Below are positions 25,742-33,867 of a DNA stretch of 64,000 nt, piece after piece; position 1 is the stretch's first letter; each line of letters opens with the position of its first letter. Source of the DNA: Verrucomicrobiales bacterium (GTDB lineage Bacteria; Verrucomicrobiota; Verrucomicrobiia; Limisphaerales; J093); assembly GCA_024233215.1 (NCBI GenBank), contig JACKPW010000002.1:534583-598582 (forward strand). The letters run 5' to 3'. Both the position numbers and the translations under genes were made by a program. A model generated the notes under the pieces. That model saw only the letters and a program-made list of their open reading frames with translations, did no database searches and was not told the origin of the DNA.

Positions 25742-26100
25742 TCCAGATCACGCCGCAGATGCGGATTCTTCTGGCGGTTGAACCGGTCGATTTTCGCAAG
25801 GGCATCGACGGGCTGGCTGCGGTGTGCCGGCAGGCGTTGGCGGCCGATCCAATGAGCGGCGCCCTCTTCGTGTTCCGATCCCGCCGTGGCACGGCCCTCA
25901 AGATGATCGTCTACGACGGCCAGGGCTTCTGGCTGGCGCAGAAACGGCTTTCCCGCGGGCGATTCCAGTGGTGGCCGCCTGGCGAAGGGAAAGCCAGCGT
26001 GGGACTCGACGCCCATCAGATCCAACTGCTCCTGTGGAACGGGGATCCTTCCCAAGCCCAGGCCGCGCCCATGTGGCGACGCTTGGGGACGGGGAACTGA
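25738..26100 (+). CDS. tnpB: IS66 accessory protein TnpB
   Basis: 120 residues with the IS66 Orf2 signature: ILLAVEPVDFRKGIDGLAAV, DPMSGALFVFRSRRGTALKM, VYDGQGFWLAQKRLSRGRF, WPPGE. This small protein is required with TnpC for IS66 transposition. It is distinct from the IS200/IS605 TnpB nucleases. Confidence 0.9.
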   Translation: MIQITPQMRILLAVEPVDFRKGIDGLAAVCRQALAADPMSGALFVFRSRRGTALKMIVYDGQGFWLAQKRLSRGRFQWWPPGEGKASVGLDAHQIQLLLWNGDPSQAQAAPMWRRLGTGN

Positions 26101-26161
26101 GGAGCAGATTCTTCACCTGCAGCCTTGCGTTCCACATTTTACCCCCCTATCCTCGGGGGGC

Positions 26162-27043
26162 ATGTCGCAGGTGTTGTTGCGTTATCGTGGCCGGGAGATC
26201 GGAGCTGCCGAGGCCGGGTTCATCCAGCAACTCATCGATCAACACCCGGGCCTGAGTCGCCGCCGGCTCTCGGTGGAGCTGTGTCGGGCCTGGAACTGGA
26301 CCCAGCCCAACGGTCAGTGGCGCGACATGGTGGCCCGCAGCCTGATGCTCCAACTGCATCGGGCCGGCCACATCCGGCTGCCGGACAAACGGTTTTCCCC
26401 GCCCAACAACGTGGTGGCGAAGCGGACGCCCGAACCGACGCTGCCCCTGTGGGAAAACCCTCGTCAATGCACGCTCCGGGAACTGGGCACCTTGGAGATC
26501 AAGCCGGTGCGGCGCACGGCCGAGGAACCGCTCTTCAACACGTTGATGGAGCAACATCACTACCTCGGTTACACGCAGCCGGTCGGAGAACATCTCAAGT
26601 ATCTGGTCTTTGCCGGCGCCGATCCGATTGCGGCGATGGCCTGGTCTTCGCCACCGCGACATCTGGCCCCGCGGGACCGGTTCATCGGTTGGTCGGCTCC
26701 GGTGCGCCGCCGCAACCTGCATCTCATCGCCTACAACACCCGTTTTCTGATTCTTCCTTGGATTTCCGTGCCGCATCTGGCCAGCCACCTGCTGGGCCGG
26801 ATCGCCCGCCGCATCTCGGCCGACTGGCACGCGCTCTATGCCCACCGGATCTGGCTTCTGGAGACCTTCATCGATCCAGCCCGTTTCCGTGGCGTTTGTT
26901 ACCGGGCGGCCAACTGGCTGTATCTGGGACTGACCACCGGTCGCGGGCACAACGCGCCCACCAAACGTTGCGATCAACCCCGCAAACAACTCTGGGTCCA
27001 GCCCCTCTCGCGGGACTTCCGCCGCCGGCTCCAGGCGGCTTGA
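26162..27043 (+). CDS. DUF4338 / DruA-like protein carried by the IS66-like element
   Basis: 293 residues. The family pattern is clear: an N-terminal helical part (FIQQLIDQHPGLSRRRLSVE, LCRAWNWTQPNG), then LFNTLMEQHHYLGYTQPVGE, LKYLVFAGADPIAAMAWSS, RFIGWSAPVRRRNLHLIAYN, RFLILPWISVPHLASHLLG, LETFIDPARFRGVCYRAANW. DUF4338 includes DruA of Druantia anti-phage systems, but many members ride on transposons without the other dru genes, as here. It lies between tnpB and tnpC, 3 bases before tnpC. Its role in transposition, targeting or defence is unknown. Confidence 0.85.
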   Translation: MSQVLLRYRGREIGAAEAGFIQQLIDQHPGLSRRRLSVELCRAWNWTQPNGQWRDMVARSLMLQLHRAGHIRLPDKRFSPPNNVVAKRTPEPTLPLWENPRQCTLRELGTLEIKPVRRTAEEPLFNTLMEQHHYLGYTQPVGEHLKYLVFAGADPIAAMAWSSPPRHLAPRDRFIGWSAPVRRRNLHLIAYNTRFLILPWISVPHLASHLLGRIARRISADWHALYAHRIWLLETFIDPARFRGVCYRAANWLYLGLTTGRGHNAPTKRCDQPRKQLWVQPLSRDFRRRLQAA

Positions 27044-27046
27044 GCC

Positions 27047-28639
27047 ATGAAGTCCCTGCCGGATCTCAACCAGTTGATCCTGTCCCCGGAGCAACGGGAG
27101 GCGCTCCTGGCGGCGGTGCGCCCCGTGCTTTCGGCCGAACAGTTCGAGTTCATCCAGAGTGTGATCGAATTGTTTCCCCAGCTCAAAACGGTGTTGGAAG
27201 GGAAGAACCTCTCAATCGCCCGCCTGCGACAGATGCTCTTCGGCGCCGCCACCGAAAAAACCGCCACGGTTTGTCCGCCCGCCCAACCCGGGTCCAAACC
27301 CAAAGGCCAGGGCAAGCGTCGGGGTCACGGCCGTCGTTCGGCCCGCACCTACACCGGCGCCCGCCGGCAAACCGTCCGGCATCCCCACCTCCAGCCGGGA
27401 GATTCGTGTCTCGAGTGCGGGAAGGGCCGGTTGCGTCGCCAGCCCGCTCCCGCTCCGGTGGTGCGAGTTGAAGCTCAACCGCCGTTTCCGGCCACCGTCT
27501 TCGAGAAGGAGGTGCTCCGCTGCAACCTCTGTGGCAAGACCTTCACCGCCCCGACACCTCCCGAAGCCGGCGAGTCCAAGTACGCTCCCGGGGTCGGGGT
27601 GTTGGTGAGTCTGTTGCGCTATGGCAGCGGGATGCCCCATTACCGATTGGAAAAACTCCAGGCGAGCCTGGGGGTTCCCTTGCCGGCCGCCACCCAATGG
27701 GAACTGGTCGCCGAGGCGGCCCGCTTGGTCCAACCCGTCGGCGATCACCTCAAATGGCTCGCCGCCCAGGCGCCCGGGGTGCACCACGACGACACCACGA
27801 TGCGGGTCGGCCAGTTGCGCCAGCAAATCCAGAACGAAACCGACCCGGAACGGACCGGCATCTTCACCAGCGGCATCCTCGCCAACCTCCCCGAGCATCC
27901 CATCGCTCTCTTCTTCACCGGTCGCCAACACGCCGGCGAGAACCTCGAGGAGGTCTTGGGCCAACGCTCCGGCCACCTGCCCCCGCCGCTGCGGATGGCC
28001 GACGGTCTCTCCCGCAACCGGCCCAAAACCGCCCCCACCATCGAGGGATGTTGCCTCATTCACGGCCGTCGGGGCTTCGTCGAAATCGCGCACGACTTCC
28101 CCCAAGAGGTTCGTCATGTGTTGGAGAGCGTGCGCGAGATCTACCGCTTCGAGGCCATCGCCAAGAAGCAGTCACTCGATCCCGAGGCCCGCCTTCGGTT
28201 CCACCAAACTCACAGTCAACCGGTGATGGAGGCGCTCAAGCAGTGGCTCGATGAACAGATCGAAGGCAACCGGGTCGAACCGAACGGCAACCTCGGCGGC
28301 GCCATCGATTTCATGCGCCGGCGCTGGGGGCCGCTGACCTTGTTCCTGCGCGAACCGGGCGCCCCGCTTGATAACAACATTTGCGAGCAAAGTCTGAAGA
28401 TGGCGATCCTCCATCGGAAGAACTCCCTCAGCTTCAAGACCCAGCACGGCGCCCAAGTCGGCGACCTCTTCATGAGCCTGATCCAGACCTGCCGGCTCAA
28501 TCGGGTCAACCCTTGGGACTACCTCATGGCCTTGGTCAACCACCCCGACCACGTGCGCGCCAGCCCGGACCAATGGCTACCCTGGAACTACCAGGACGCC
28601 CTGGAGCGTGCGAAGGCTGCGGTCTCCGCCAACAACTGA
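27047..28639 (+). CDS. tnpC: IS66-family transposase TnpC
   Basis: 530 residues. N-terminal helices (RLRQMLFGAATEKTA), a zinc-finger-like pair (SCLECGKGRLRR; CNLCGKTFT), then the DDE core: APGVHHDDTTMRVG (first Asp), RMADGLSRNRPK (second Asp) and PLDNNICEQSLKMAILHRKN (Glu). This is a divergent IS66 subgroup. It appears intact. Confidence 0.9.
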   Translation: MKSLPDLNQLILSPEQREALLAAVRPVLSAEQFEFIQSVIELFPQLKTVLEGKNLSIARLRQMLFGAATEKTATVCPPAQPGSKPKGQGKRRGHGRRSARTYTGARRQTVRHPHLQPGDSCLECGKGRLRRQPAPAPVVRVEAQPPFPATVFEKEVLRCNLCGKTFTAPTPPEAGESKYAPGVGVLVSLLRYGSGMPHYRLEKLQASLGVPLPAATQWELVAEAARLVQPVGDHLKWLAAQAPGVHHDDTTMRVGQLRQQIQNETDPERTGIFTSGILANLPEHPIALFFTGRQHAGENLEEVLGQRSGHLPPPLRMADGLSRNRPKTAPTIEGCCLIHGRRGFVEIAHDFPQEVRHVLESVREIYRFEAIAKKQSLDPEARLRFHQTHSQPVMEALKQWLDEQIEGNRVEPNGNLGGAIDFMRRRWGPLTLFLREPGAPLDNNICEQSLKMAILHRKNSLSFKTQHGAQVGDLFMSLIQTCRLNRVNPWDYLMALVNHPDHVRASPDQWLPWNYQDALERAKAAVSANN

Positions 28640-28734
28640 TCTGCCGGCGAGGTCCGATCCCTCGCCTCTCCCCCCTGTCATCATCCCGCCGCGGAGCCGC
28701 AGGAAGCGCCTCTGCACCCTTGCCGAAGCAACAC

Positions 28735-28768
28735 CCAACCTCTTACGTCTTCACACTCCCCGAATAGC
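28735..28768 (+). repeat. 34-bp direct repeat flanking the IS66-like element, right copy
   Basis: Exact copy of 25225-25258, directly after the right terminal repeat of the IS66-like element. Confidence 0.9.
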
Positions 28769-28781
28769 GGAAGTCGGGCTA

Positions 28782-28901
28782 GCCAAGCGTAGGACGCTCA
28801 TTCCCTCCGCGCGCGCATTGCTGTCGCGCCTGGAGAAAGAAGCCGGGATGTATCTCGCCGAGGACATTCGCAACCAAGCGCTCAGGACGGTCGGGGAATA
28901 G
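28782..28901 (+). pseudogene. C-terminal remnant of a DUF3368-type PIN protein
   Basis: The frame reading LAKRRTLIPSARALLSRLEK then EAGMYLAEDIRNQALRTVGE resembles the last ~40 residues of DUF3368 (PIN-like toxin) proteins, which typically end in a short helix with LYxxVLxxxGE. The rest of the gene is missing; the IS1634-type right end abuts it. Confidence 0.5.
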
Positions 28902-28985
28902 ATGGGTGTGTGATCTGACGGCGCGCCGGCAAACTGCCGCAGGTAACCGTTGGGCAGACTTCCCTGCGTGACCTCACCCAAACCA

Positions 28986-29150
28986 CTACCGCACGTCCCA
29001 CTCCGCTCTCACCGTGGAAATGGCCCAGTAAATGGCGCCGATCCCCCAAGCCGTCCATCCGATGGCCACCACCGCCCTGCGCACGGCGGGAATCTCCATC
29101 AACTCCCGCGTCCAGATGGAACGCGGCTTCTGTGGCGTGCTCGTGTTCAT
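28986..29150 (-). CDS. Small predicted membrane protein
   Basis: 54 residues from the ATG at 29150: a charged N-terminus (IWTRELMEIPAVRRAVV) followed by one hydrophobic segment (VVAIGWTAWGIGAIYWAISTV) and a short polar tail. Trp-rich single-span composition and coherent codons make it plausible, but there is no known family and no clear ribosome site. The rest of the surrounding noncoding DNA (28902-29290) shows nothing else. Confidence 0.35.
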   Translation of the reverse strand: MNTSTPQKPRSIWTRELMEIPAVRRAVVAIGWTAWGIGAIYWAISTVRAEWDVR

Positions 29151-29290
29151 TCAAAGTTGTATCGGCTCAAGAGAGCCGACGGACAACCGACGCCCCGTCC
29201 GTCATGACGTTAACCCTTCCGCTCCCCGGAGCCGCTAACACGCAGCGACGCTGATGGTGAGTACAGGCAACTCCGCCATTCCGTCATCTG

Positions 29291-30589
29291 CTACCTTAAT
29301 CGGATTCGAAAGCTGGAGTAAGCCGGCTCCACAAAGACTAGGCCGCCACCGCTTTGTCCCTTCTGCTTAGCGGCCCTCGCACTCTGTGGATTCACCCGTA
29401 CACACCCTTCGAGGACTGCCGGAGGCCCAGCGGTGAAAGAAAACACGCCCTCTACGCTGATTGAGTCTGCTGTGTCAACCGTGGTGCCACGCTTCGTTGC
29501 CAAGTAAGTGCCGGTTTCCTCAACTTCACTACTCGCAGGCAACACTTTGTTGCTCTCAACTCGATGGAATTCGTATCCATCGGAGGTTTTCAGGACGAGG
29601 TTGTCTTTTTCGTACCGCATCGGGATTGTGCGCGCTTCTCCCTTCTTCCCCTGCGTGTCTTTCCATGCGACTCTCAGAGGGAGTTGCTCCCTGAGCTTGT
29701 TGAGGTCAATCGGCCAAAACACGAAGCCACTTGTATCTTCAATATCTAATGGGCTAAATGAGTACCAGAACAACTCTGACACAGCATCACTGCGCGTGGC
29801 TCCTACGTTGACTTGGTCAACTCCGAGCGTCCCACTGGTTTTGTTATCTGTGTGCCGATGCACCTCAGGCAGGTAGAGGAAGCGGCGTGGCAGTTCGCCA
29901 ACCACCTGCAAGTTCGAGTTGGTGGATTCTTCCAGACGTTCGACCACCCCTGTGAGGTTCAAACAATAGTCGAGGTCAAAGAGGATCGGTTGACCGTTCG
30001 TGAAGGTCAGTTCTCCCAGGCTGTTGTTTGTAAACCCACCGCTAACAGGCGAGCCGACGGCGACCCCGAGCATGGCTCCAAGTGCTTTCTCGACTCTAAT
30101 ACTCCCCTCTGCAAGACCCACGGACTGGAGAGAGACGTGCGCCACCAGGCCAGGCCACTTGCTATCCAGGCCTCTCTGGATGCGGGGAATGAACATGTTG
30201 TAAAAGTAGTTCGTGACAACTTCATCCGCAGCTCTCGCCCAAGAACCTGCAAGGGCGAGAGCCTGACACCGCGCCGCTGAGTCCTTGCCGAGGCTTTCCA
30301 GGTTAGCAAGTGTCTCCTTCGCGATTCGCATTGTCATTGAGGCCGGGGCACTATCAGCCGGGCACCGGAGCATCTGAGTGAAGTTGGAGCCGGACGCGGC
30401 CTTCAGAATTGCCTCGGACTGAAGCCGGCATCCCTTGACCAGTTGTTGCGCCTCCGGGTCGAGAGCCGCTCGCAAGTGGCGATCTAGAAGTTCGCGGGAG
30501 CGAGCAGGATTTGTGTTTGTGCAAGAACAGAGCAGGGCTGCGCAAGCAACAACGGCCAGTGCATGGGCAATTCGGTGATTTGTGTTCAT
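29291..30589 (-). CDS. Lipoprotein of unknown function
   Basis: 432 residues. The N-terminus MNTNHRIAHALAVVACAAL then LCSC has a lipobox, so lipid attachment at about Cys23 is expected. The following ~150 residues are helical (AALDPEAQQLVKGCRLQSEA, AADEVVTNYFYNMFIPRIQR). The rest is beta-rich. I do not recognise a family. It is the last of three minus-strand genes and lies 51 bases after the secreted FGE-like gene. The gene's GC is lower than its neighbours, which hints at transfer. Confidence 0.6.
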   Translation of the reverse strand: MNTNHRIAHALAVVACAALLCSCTNTNPARSRELLDRHLRAALDPEAQQLVKGCRLQSEAILKAASGSNFTQMLRCPADSAPASMTMRIAKETLANLESLGKDSAARCQALALAGSWARAADEVVTNYFYNMFIPRIQRGLDSKWPGLVAHVSLQSVGLAEGSIRVEKALGAMLGVAVGSPVSGGFTNNSLGELTFTNGQPILFDLDYCLNLTGVVERLEESTNSNLQVVGELPRRFLYLPEVHRHTDNKTSGTLGVDQVNVGATRSDAVSELFWYSFSPLDIEDTSGFVFWPIDLNKLREQLPLRVAWKDTQGKKGEARTIPMRYEKDNLVLKTSDGYEFHRVESNKVLPASSEVEETGTYLATKRGTTVDTADSISVEGVFSFTAGPPAVLEGCVRVNPQSARAAKQKGQSGGGLVFVEPAYSSFRIRLR

Positions 30590-30640
30590 AACCTGGGGCT
30601 AAGGAGGTGCAGTCATTATGTCGCGGCTACCTTGTGAATC

Positions 30641-31453
30641 CTAATCTCCAACCACCAACACGACACGGAAGCCGTTCCAGGAGTACCGACGGTCGGGCAT
30701 GTACGGAAGGCGGCGCGACGACAACGCGCTGCCTGGAGAATGGGAGTCCCACGATCCGCCCCGTACCACATGCTCTTCCCATTCGGCATCAAACAAGTCC
30801 TCGCACCATTCACTGACATTGCCGCCAAGATCGAAGAGGCCCAACTTATTTGCTCTGAAACTGCCCACCGGCGCGGTGTACTCGTGCCCATCGCGGAATC
30901 CAGGGATCTTCTCGGAGCCGTAATCGGCGTAGTTGCCCGCATCATTTGGCGGGGGCCACTGTGTCCCCCACGGATAGACGCCTTGTCTCTTATTGTTCCT
31001 TTCTTTTGGTGTACTTCCGGATTCCGGCCCTACAGCGACGGCCACACTCCATTCCGCATCCGTCGGGAGGCGATACGTCCTGCCTTCTTTGAGCGAGAGC
31101 CAGTCGCAGAATTCCTTCGCGTCGTACCATGACACGTTTACCACCGGATGGGAGTCATCCTGAACAAAATCAGTGTTGCTCCAACTGATCGGACGGAATT
31201 CCACTCGAAGTTCCGCATTCCAGAAGGCCTTGTAGTCTTGTTTCCGTGTTTCCCAGATGCAGAACATCACTTCTGTGCCAGGCACCTCGACGAACTTCAT
31301 GCCCAAGCTGTTGACGTAGGTTTTTTGTTTGGGTTTGTCCAGGGGCGAGACTTCGGTGGGGACAGCCGTTGCTTGTGCGGTCAACCTGAGCGCGCTGCAA
31401 AGGAAAGCCGCCGCTCCGAGAGATATCCAGGTTATGGAAGTGAGGTCTTTCAT
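30641..31453 (-). CDS. Secreted FGE-sulfatase-fold protein (SUMF1-like)
   Basis: 270 residues from the ATG at 31453 with a signal peptide (ISLGAAAFLCSALRLTAQA). Domain motifs: NSLGMKFVEVPGTEVMFCIW, HPVVNVSWYDAKEFCDWLS, YRLPTDAEWSVAV, NKLGLFDLGGNVSEWCED, HVVRGGSWDSHSPGSALSSR, NGFRVVL. The catalytic Cys pair of true FGE is absent, so it is probably a structural or binding protein. It has no link to the DGR TR. Confidence 0.8.
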   Translation of the reverse strand: MKDLTSITWISLGAAAFLCSALRLTAQATAVPTEVSPLDKPKQKTYVNSLGMKFVEVPGTEVMFCIWETRKQDYKAFWNAELRVEFRPISWSNTDFVQDDSHPVVNVSWYDAKEFCDWLSLKEGRTYRLPTDAEWSVAVAVGPESGSTPKERNNKRQGVYPWGTQWPPPNDAGNYADYGSEKIPGFRDGHEYTAPVGSFRANKLGLFDLGGNVSEWCEDLFDAEWEEHVVRGGSWDSHSPGSALSSRRLPYMPDRRYSWNGFRVVLVVGD

Positions 31454-31491
31454 GATTGTGCTTATGAATTGTGATTCAGGCTGCTGTGTGT

Positions 31492-32973
31492 TCAGAGGAT
31501 CCAATCGCTAGTCGTAACTCTTTGCGGTGCCGTGGTATTGCGTGCATCGGCCGCTCTGGTTGCACATGAAGCAGACCACCTTCCTCGTGGCTCGGCGACA
31601 TCTCCCCGGCGGGTTTCGACTCCTAAGAGGCGACGCGCTTGCCGCTGTAGAGGCGACATTCCTTCGACCTGGTGCCAAGGCAGGTCTCGCGACGGCTGCT
31701 GCCCTCGCAATGAATGCAGCCAGCAGCACGGCGCAAACGAAGACCATGATTCCCGGGAGAGGTAGTGCGCTCGCCCCGCAAAGCGAGCCGTGTTCGCTTT
31801 TGTCCGCATACTATTGTGGTGGGCGAACGGCCATCTGGCGCATCCAGCAGCGGTTTCTTGCGTCATGCCCCCGTGCGGAAACGGATTGAGCTCAGGCCAT
31901 TCAGGAGCTACCGCCGGACGCTGCATGGATTTCGTCGGCCCCTCTGGGTTAAGCATATCTTGGATGCGTGACCAAGGGATCATCACGTGAGGGCATTCCT
32001 CCGTCGGATCGCCAAAGGGGTGGAAGCGTATCAGCAGGCCGCCGGGGAGCGCGGCGAATTGCTTTAGGTCCTTGGCCGTGAATTCGTGCAGTTCGATCCA
32101 TTCCGGGGCTTGGGGCCGCAGGTCCTTAAGGCAGAGCGCGGAGAGTCTCTGCACCCAGGCAGAGTCACGCCGGAACAGGTCAGCGAGTTCGAATTGCCGG
32201 AAGGTTTCGCCGTCCTTGACGAAGTTCCACGTCAATCGTTCGTCGGCGCTGGCTGGCATCACTTCCATCGCCGACCGCGTGGCGAGAACCACCAATCGGT
32301 CGGAGACCAGCAGAACCTCAGTCTGCCGCCACGTTTCCAGCGGTTTGAAGGAACCCGGCGCGAACCACGACCAAACCAAGTTGACCGGTCCCCGCCAGGG
32401 ATGGATGCGCCAGGAGGGCGGGCGCCACCAGTCCTGTTCCAGAGTACGCGTGATGGACTCCATCCCCGAGCTTTCGGAGAACACCGGGTATTCCGTGCTG
32501 ACCGTCACCCGGCAACCCGTCGTGGCCACGCTCGTCTTAACGCGAGACCAGCGTTGCCACAGGGTGCTCACCCGCTGGAATCGCACCGGTACGGCACTCC
32601 CGGCGGCGGTGGTTTGCCAGGTTCCCTCGATGAACCCGGCGGGCCGAGGGGGCCAGTTCAAGGCCAGCCAACCGTTGGTAAGATCGTGGTCCCACGCCAC
32701 CAAGGCGACTGTCGTTGAGCCGGGTTGGTCTGTGCCCTCGAGCCTGTAGCTGTCCCCGTTCGGTTGGCTGAAGGCCGTGCCGCGGATCGATCCTCCCGGC
32801 ATCAAATCCAAGGTCATGGCACCGTAGCCGGGCAGTTCGCCTTGGAACACGTCGCTCGCGACCGTGCGGGGCGCCGGCTCGGCCGCGGGCGGGAGGAATC
32901 GCCACAGCAACAGGGCAATCAGGCCCAATACAAGCCCTATGCAGCAGCGGGATTTGATGAGCCTTGCCCACAT
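31492..32973 (-). CDS. Membrane-anchored DUF3298/RsiV-like protein, 3' end doubtful
   Basis: 493 residues as an open frame. One N-terminal membrane segment (CCIGLVLGLIALLLWRFL), then beta-rich sequence resembling DUF3298-type domains of anti-sigma factor RsiV relatives (VSTEYPVFSESSGMESITRT, FRQFELADLFRRD, GLLIRFHPFGDPTEECPHVM, IPWSRIQDML). After about residue 385 the sequence becomes Arg/Ser/Trp-rich and unlike a protein, while another frame (31508-31747) reads as a small secreted protein. The original stop was probably lost by a frameshift near 31780-31860. It heads the three-gene minus-strand group. Confidence 0.6.
   Translation of the reverse strand: MWARLIKSRCCIGLVLGLIALLLWRFLPPAAEPAPRTVASDVFQGELPGYGAMTLDLMPGGSIRGTAFSQPNGDSYRLEGTDQPGSTTVALVAWDHDLTNGWLALNWPPRPAGFIEGTWQTTAAGSAVPVRFQRVSTLWQRWSRVKTSVATTGCRVTVSTEYPVFSESSGMESITRTLEQDWWRPPSWRIHPWRGPVNLVWSWFAPGSFKPLETWRQTEVLLVSDRLVVLATRSAMEVMPASADERLTWNFVKDGETFRQFELADLFRRDSAWVQRLSALCLKDLRPQAPEWIELHEFTAKDLKQFAALPGGLLIRFHPFGDPTEECPHVMIPWSRIQDMLNPEGPTKSMQRPAVAPEWPELNPFPHGGMTQETAAGCARWPFAHHNSMRTKANTARFAGRAHYLSRESWSSFAPCCWLHSLRGQQPSRDLPWHQVEGMSPLQRQARRLLGVETRRGDVAEPRGRWSASCATRAADARNTTAPQRVTTSDWIL
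31508..31747 (-). CDS. Possible small secreted Cys-containing protein
   Basis: 79 residues overlapping the doubtful 3' end of the DUF3298-like frame. Starts MVFVCAVLLAAFIARAAAVA, a good signal peptide, and ends with CFMCNQSGRCTQYHG, a compact Cys motif. It may be the true gene here, with the longer frame extended by accident. Confidence 0.4.
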   Translation of the reverse strand: MVFVCAVLLAAFIARAAAVARPALAPGRRNVASTAASASPLRSRNPPGRCRRATRKVVCFMCNQSGRCTQYHGTAKSYD

Positions 32974-33119
32974 CGTCTAATCCTCTCTCGTGCCTCGCCA
33001 ACGGACATGACCGACCGCCGGGTGCGCGCGCCTGCGGCGGTGGATTCGTTGAGATCGAGTGTATCCGTGATGGTAACCGCGTCTAGCGGACGTGGGGTGG
33101 GCGGGGGCATTGTGGGGGG

Positions 33120-33449
33120 ATGAGAAGTGCATCGCGGGTGCGCCCGCAAAAGACGCCGGCCCAGCGGGAGGAGATTCTGGCGGCGTATCGGCAGACCTCC
33201 CTGAGTTCCCACCAGTTCGCCCGTCAGCACGGCATCGCTGCCTCCACGTTGTTTCGGTGGCTGCGGGAGTCCCCTGTCTCCAGGAACGGTGACACCGCCG
33301 AGTGGATTGAAGTCCCGAACCTGCTCGGCAACCGCTCTCCAGCCCCCACCTACCGAGTGCGCTTTGCCAACGGCCTCAGCCTCGACATCCCCTTTGGATT
33401 CCAACCCGACGAAGTCCGCACGCTCGCCGAGGTGGTCAGTCGCCTATGA
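33120..33449 (+). CDS. tnpA: IS66 TnpA
   Basis: 109 residues; helix-turn-helix typical of IS66 TnpA (QREEILAAYRQTSLSSHQFA, RQHGIAASTLFRWLRE) and a C-terminal FANGLSLDIPFGFQPDEVR. The start follows a G-rich ribosome site. It overlaps tnpB by 4 bases. Confidence 0.88.
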   Translation: MRSASRVRPQKTPAQREEILAAYRQTSLSSHQFARQHGIAASTLFRWLRESPVSRNGDTAEWIEVPNLLGNRSPAPTYRVRFANGLSLDIPFGFQPDEVRTLAEVVSRL

Positions 33450-33802
33450 TGCCCATCGGGCCAGCCACCCGGGTCTATCTGGCAGCCGGGGCCACCGACC
33501 TGCGCAAGGGCTTCGAGGGCTTGAGCGACTTGGTGCAGCACCGGCTCCAGCAGGACCCGCTCAGTGGTCACCTCTTCGTCTTCGCCAATCGCACCAAAAC
33601 CCGGATCAAAGTCCTTTACTGGGACGGCACCGGCACCTGGCTTTGTGCCAAACGACTGGCCAAGGGCTCGTTCCACTGGCCCCGGACGGGGGCGGAGGAG
33701 ACCGGCGCGTTGCGGTTACTGGCGGAGGAACTTACTCTGCTCTTGAGCGGGATCGATCTGGAACAGACCCGCCCACGGGCCTGGTGGCGGAAGGCGGCCT
33801 GA
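33446..33802 (+). CDS. tnpB: IS66 TnpB
   Basis: 118 residues with the family core VYLAAGATDLRKGFEGLSDL, DPLSGHLFVFANRTKTRIKV, YWDGTGTWLCAKRLAKGSFH. Needed together with TnpC for transposition. Confidence 0.92.
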   Translation: MMPIGPATRVYLAAGATDLRKGFEGLSDLVQHRLQQDPLSGHLFVFANRTKTRIKVLYWDGTGTWLCAKRLAKGSFHWPRTGAEETGALRLLAEELTLLLSGIDLEQTRPRAWWRKAA

Positions 33803-33867
33803 GAAAGTCGAGCAATACGTATGTTAGCAGTCATAGTGGCACCATATCTGCTAGTATCTCGGGGCAG

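Larger units (their letters stand above)
25259..28734 (+). mobile_element. IS66-like element with a DruA/DUF4338 passenger (3476 bp)
   Basis: Terminal inverted repeats begin GTGTTGCTTCGGCAAG at the left, and the right end reads CTTGCCGAAGCAACAC. Contents: tnpA-like, tnpB, a DUF4338 gene, tnpC, all on the plus strand and closely packed. Flanked by perfect 34-base direct repeats. Confidence 0.9.
23338..28781 (+). mobile_element. IS1634-type element, split by an IS66-like element
   Basis: The transposase gene (23400-25184) and flanks resemble the two better-preserved IS1634 copies at 36745 and 42897: both have a TGTAGTGCnGACC phrase after the gene, and the right end at about 28750-28781 (CCCCGAATAGCGGAAGTCGGG) corresponds to their right terminal repeat. 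The left terminal repeat is missing or merged with the IS4 solo end. The IS66-like element (25259-28734) sits in its 3' noncoding part. Boundaries are approximate. Confidence 0.65.

Noticed and set aside
25738..26100. An IS200/IS605-type TnpB RNA-guided nuclease
   Set aside because: This TnpB is the small IS66 Orf2 protein, without RuvC motifs.
26162..27043. A Druantia defence system
   Set aside because: Only the DruA-like gene is present and it sits inside an insertion sequence; no DruE-type helicase or other dru gene is nearby.
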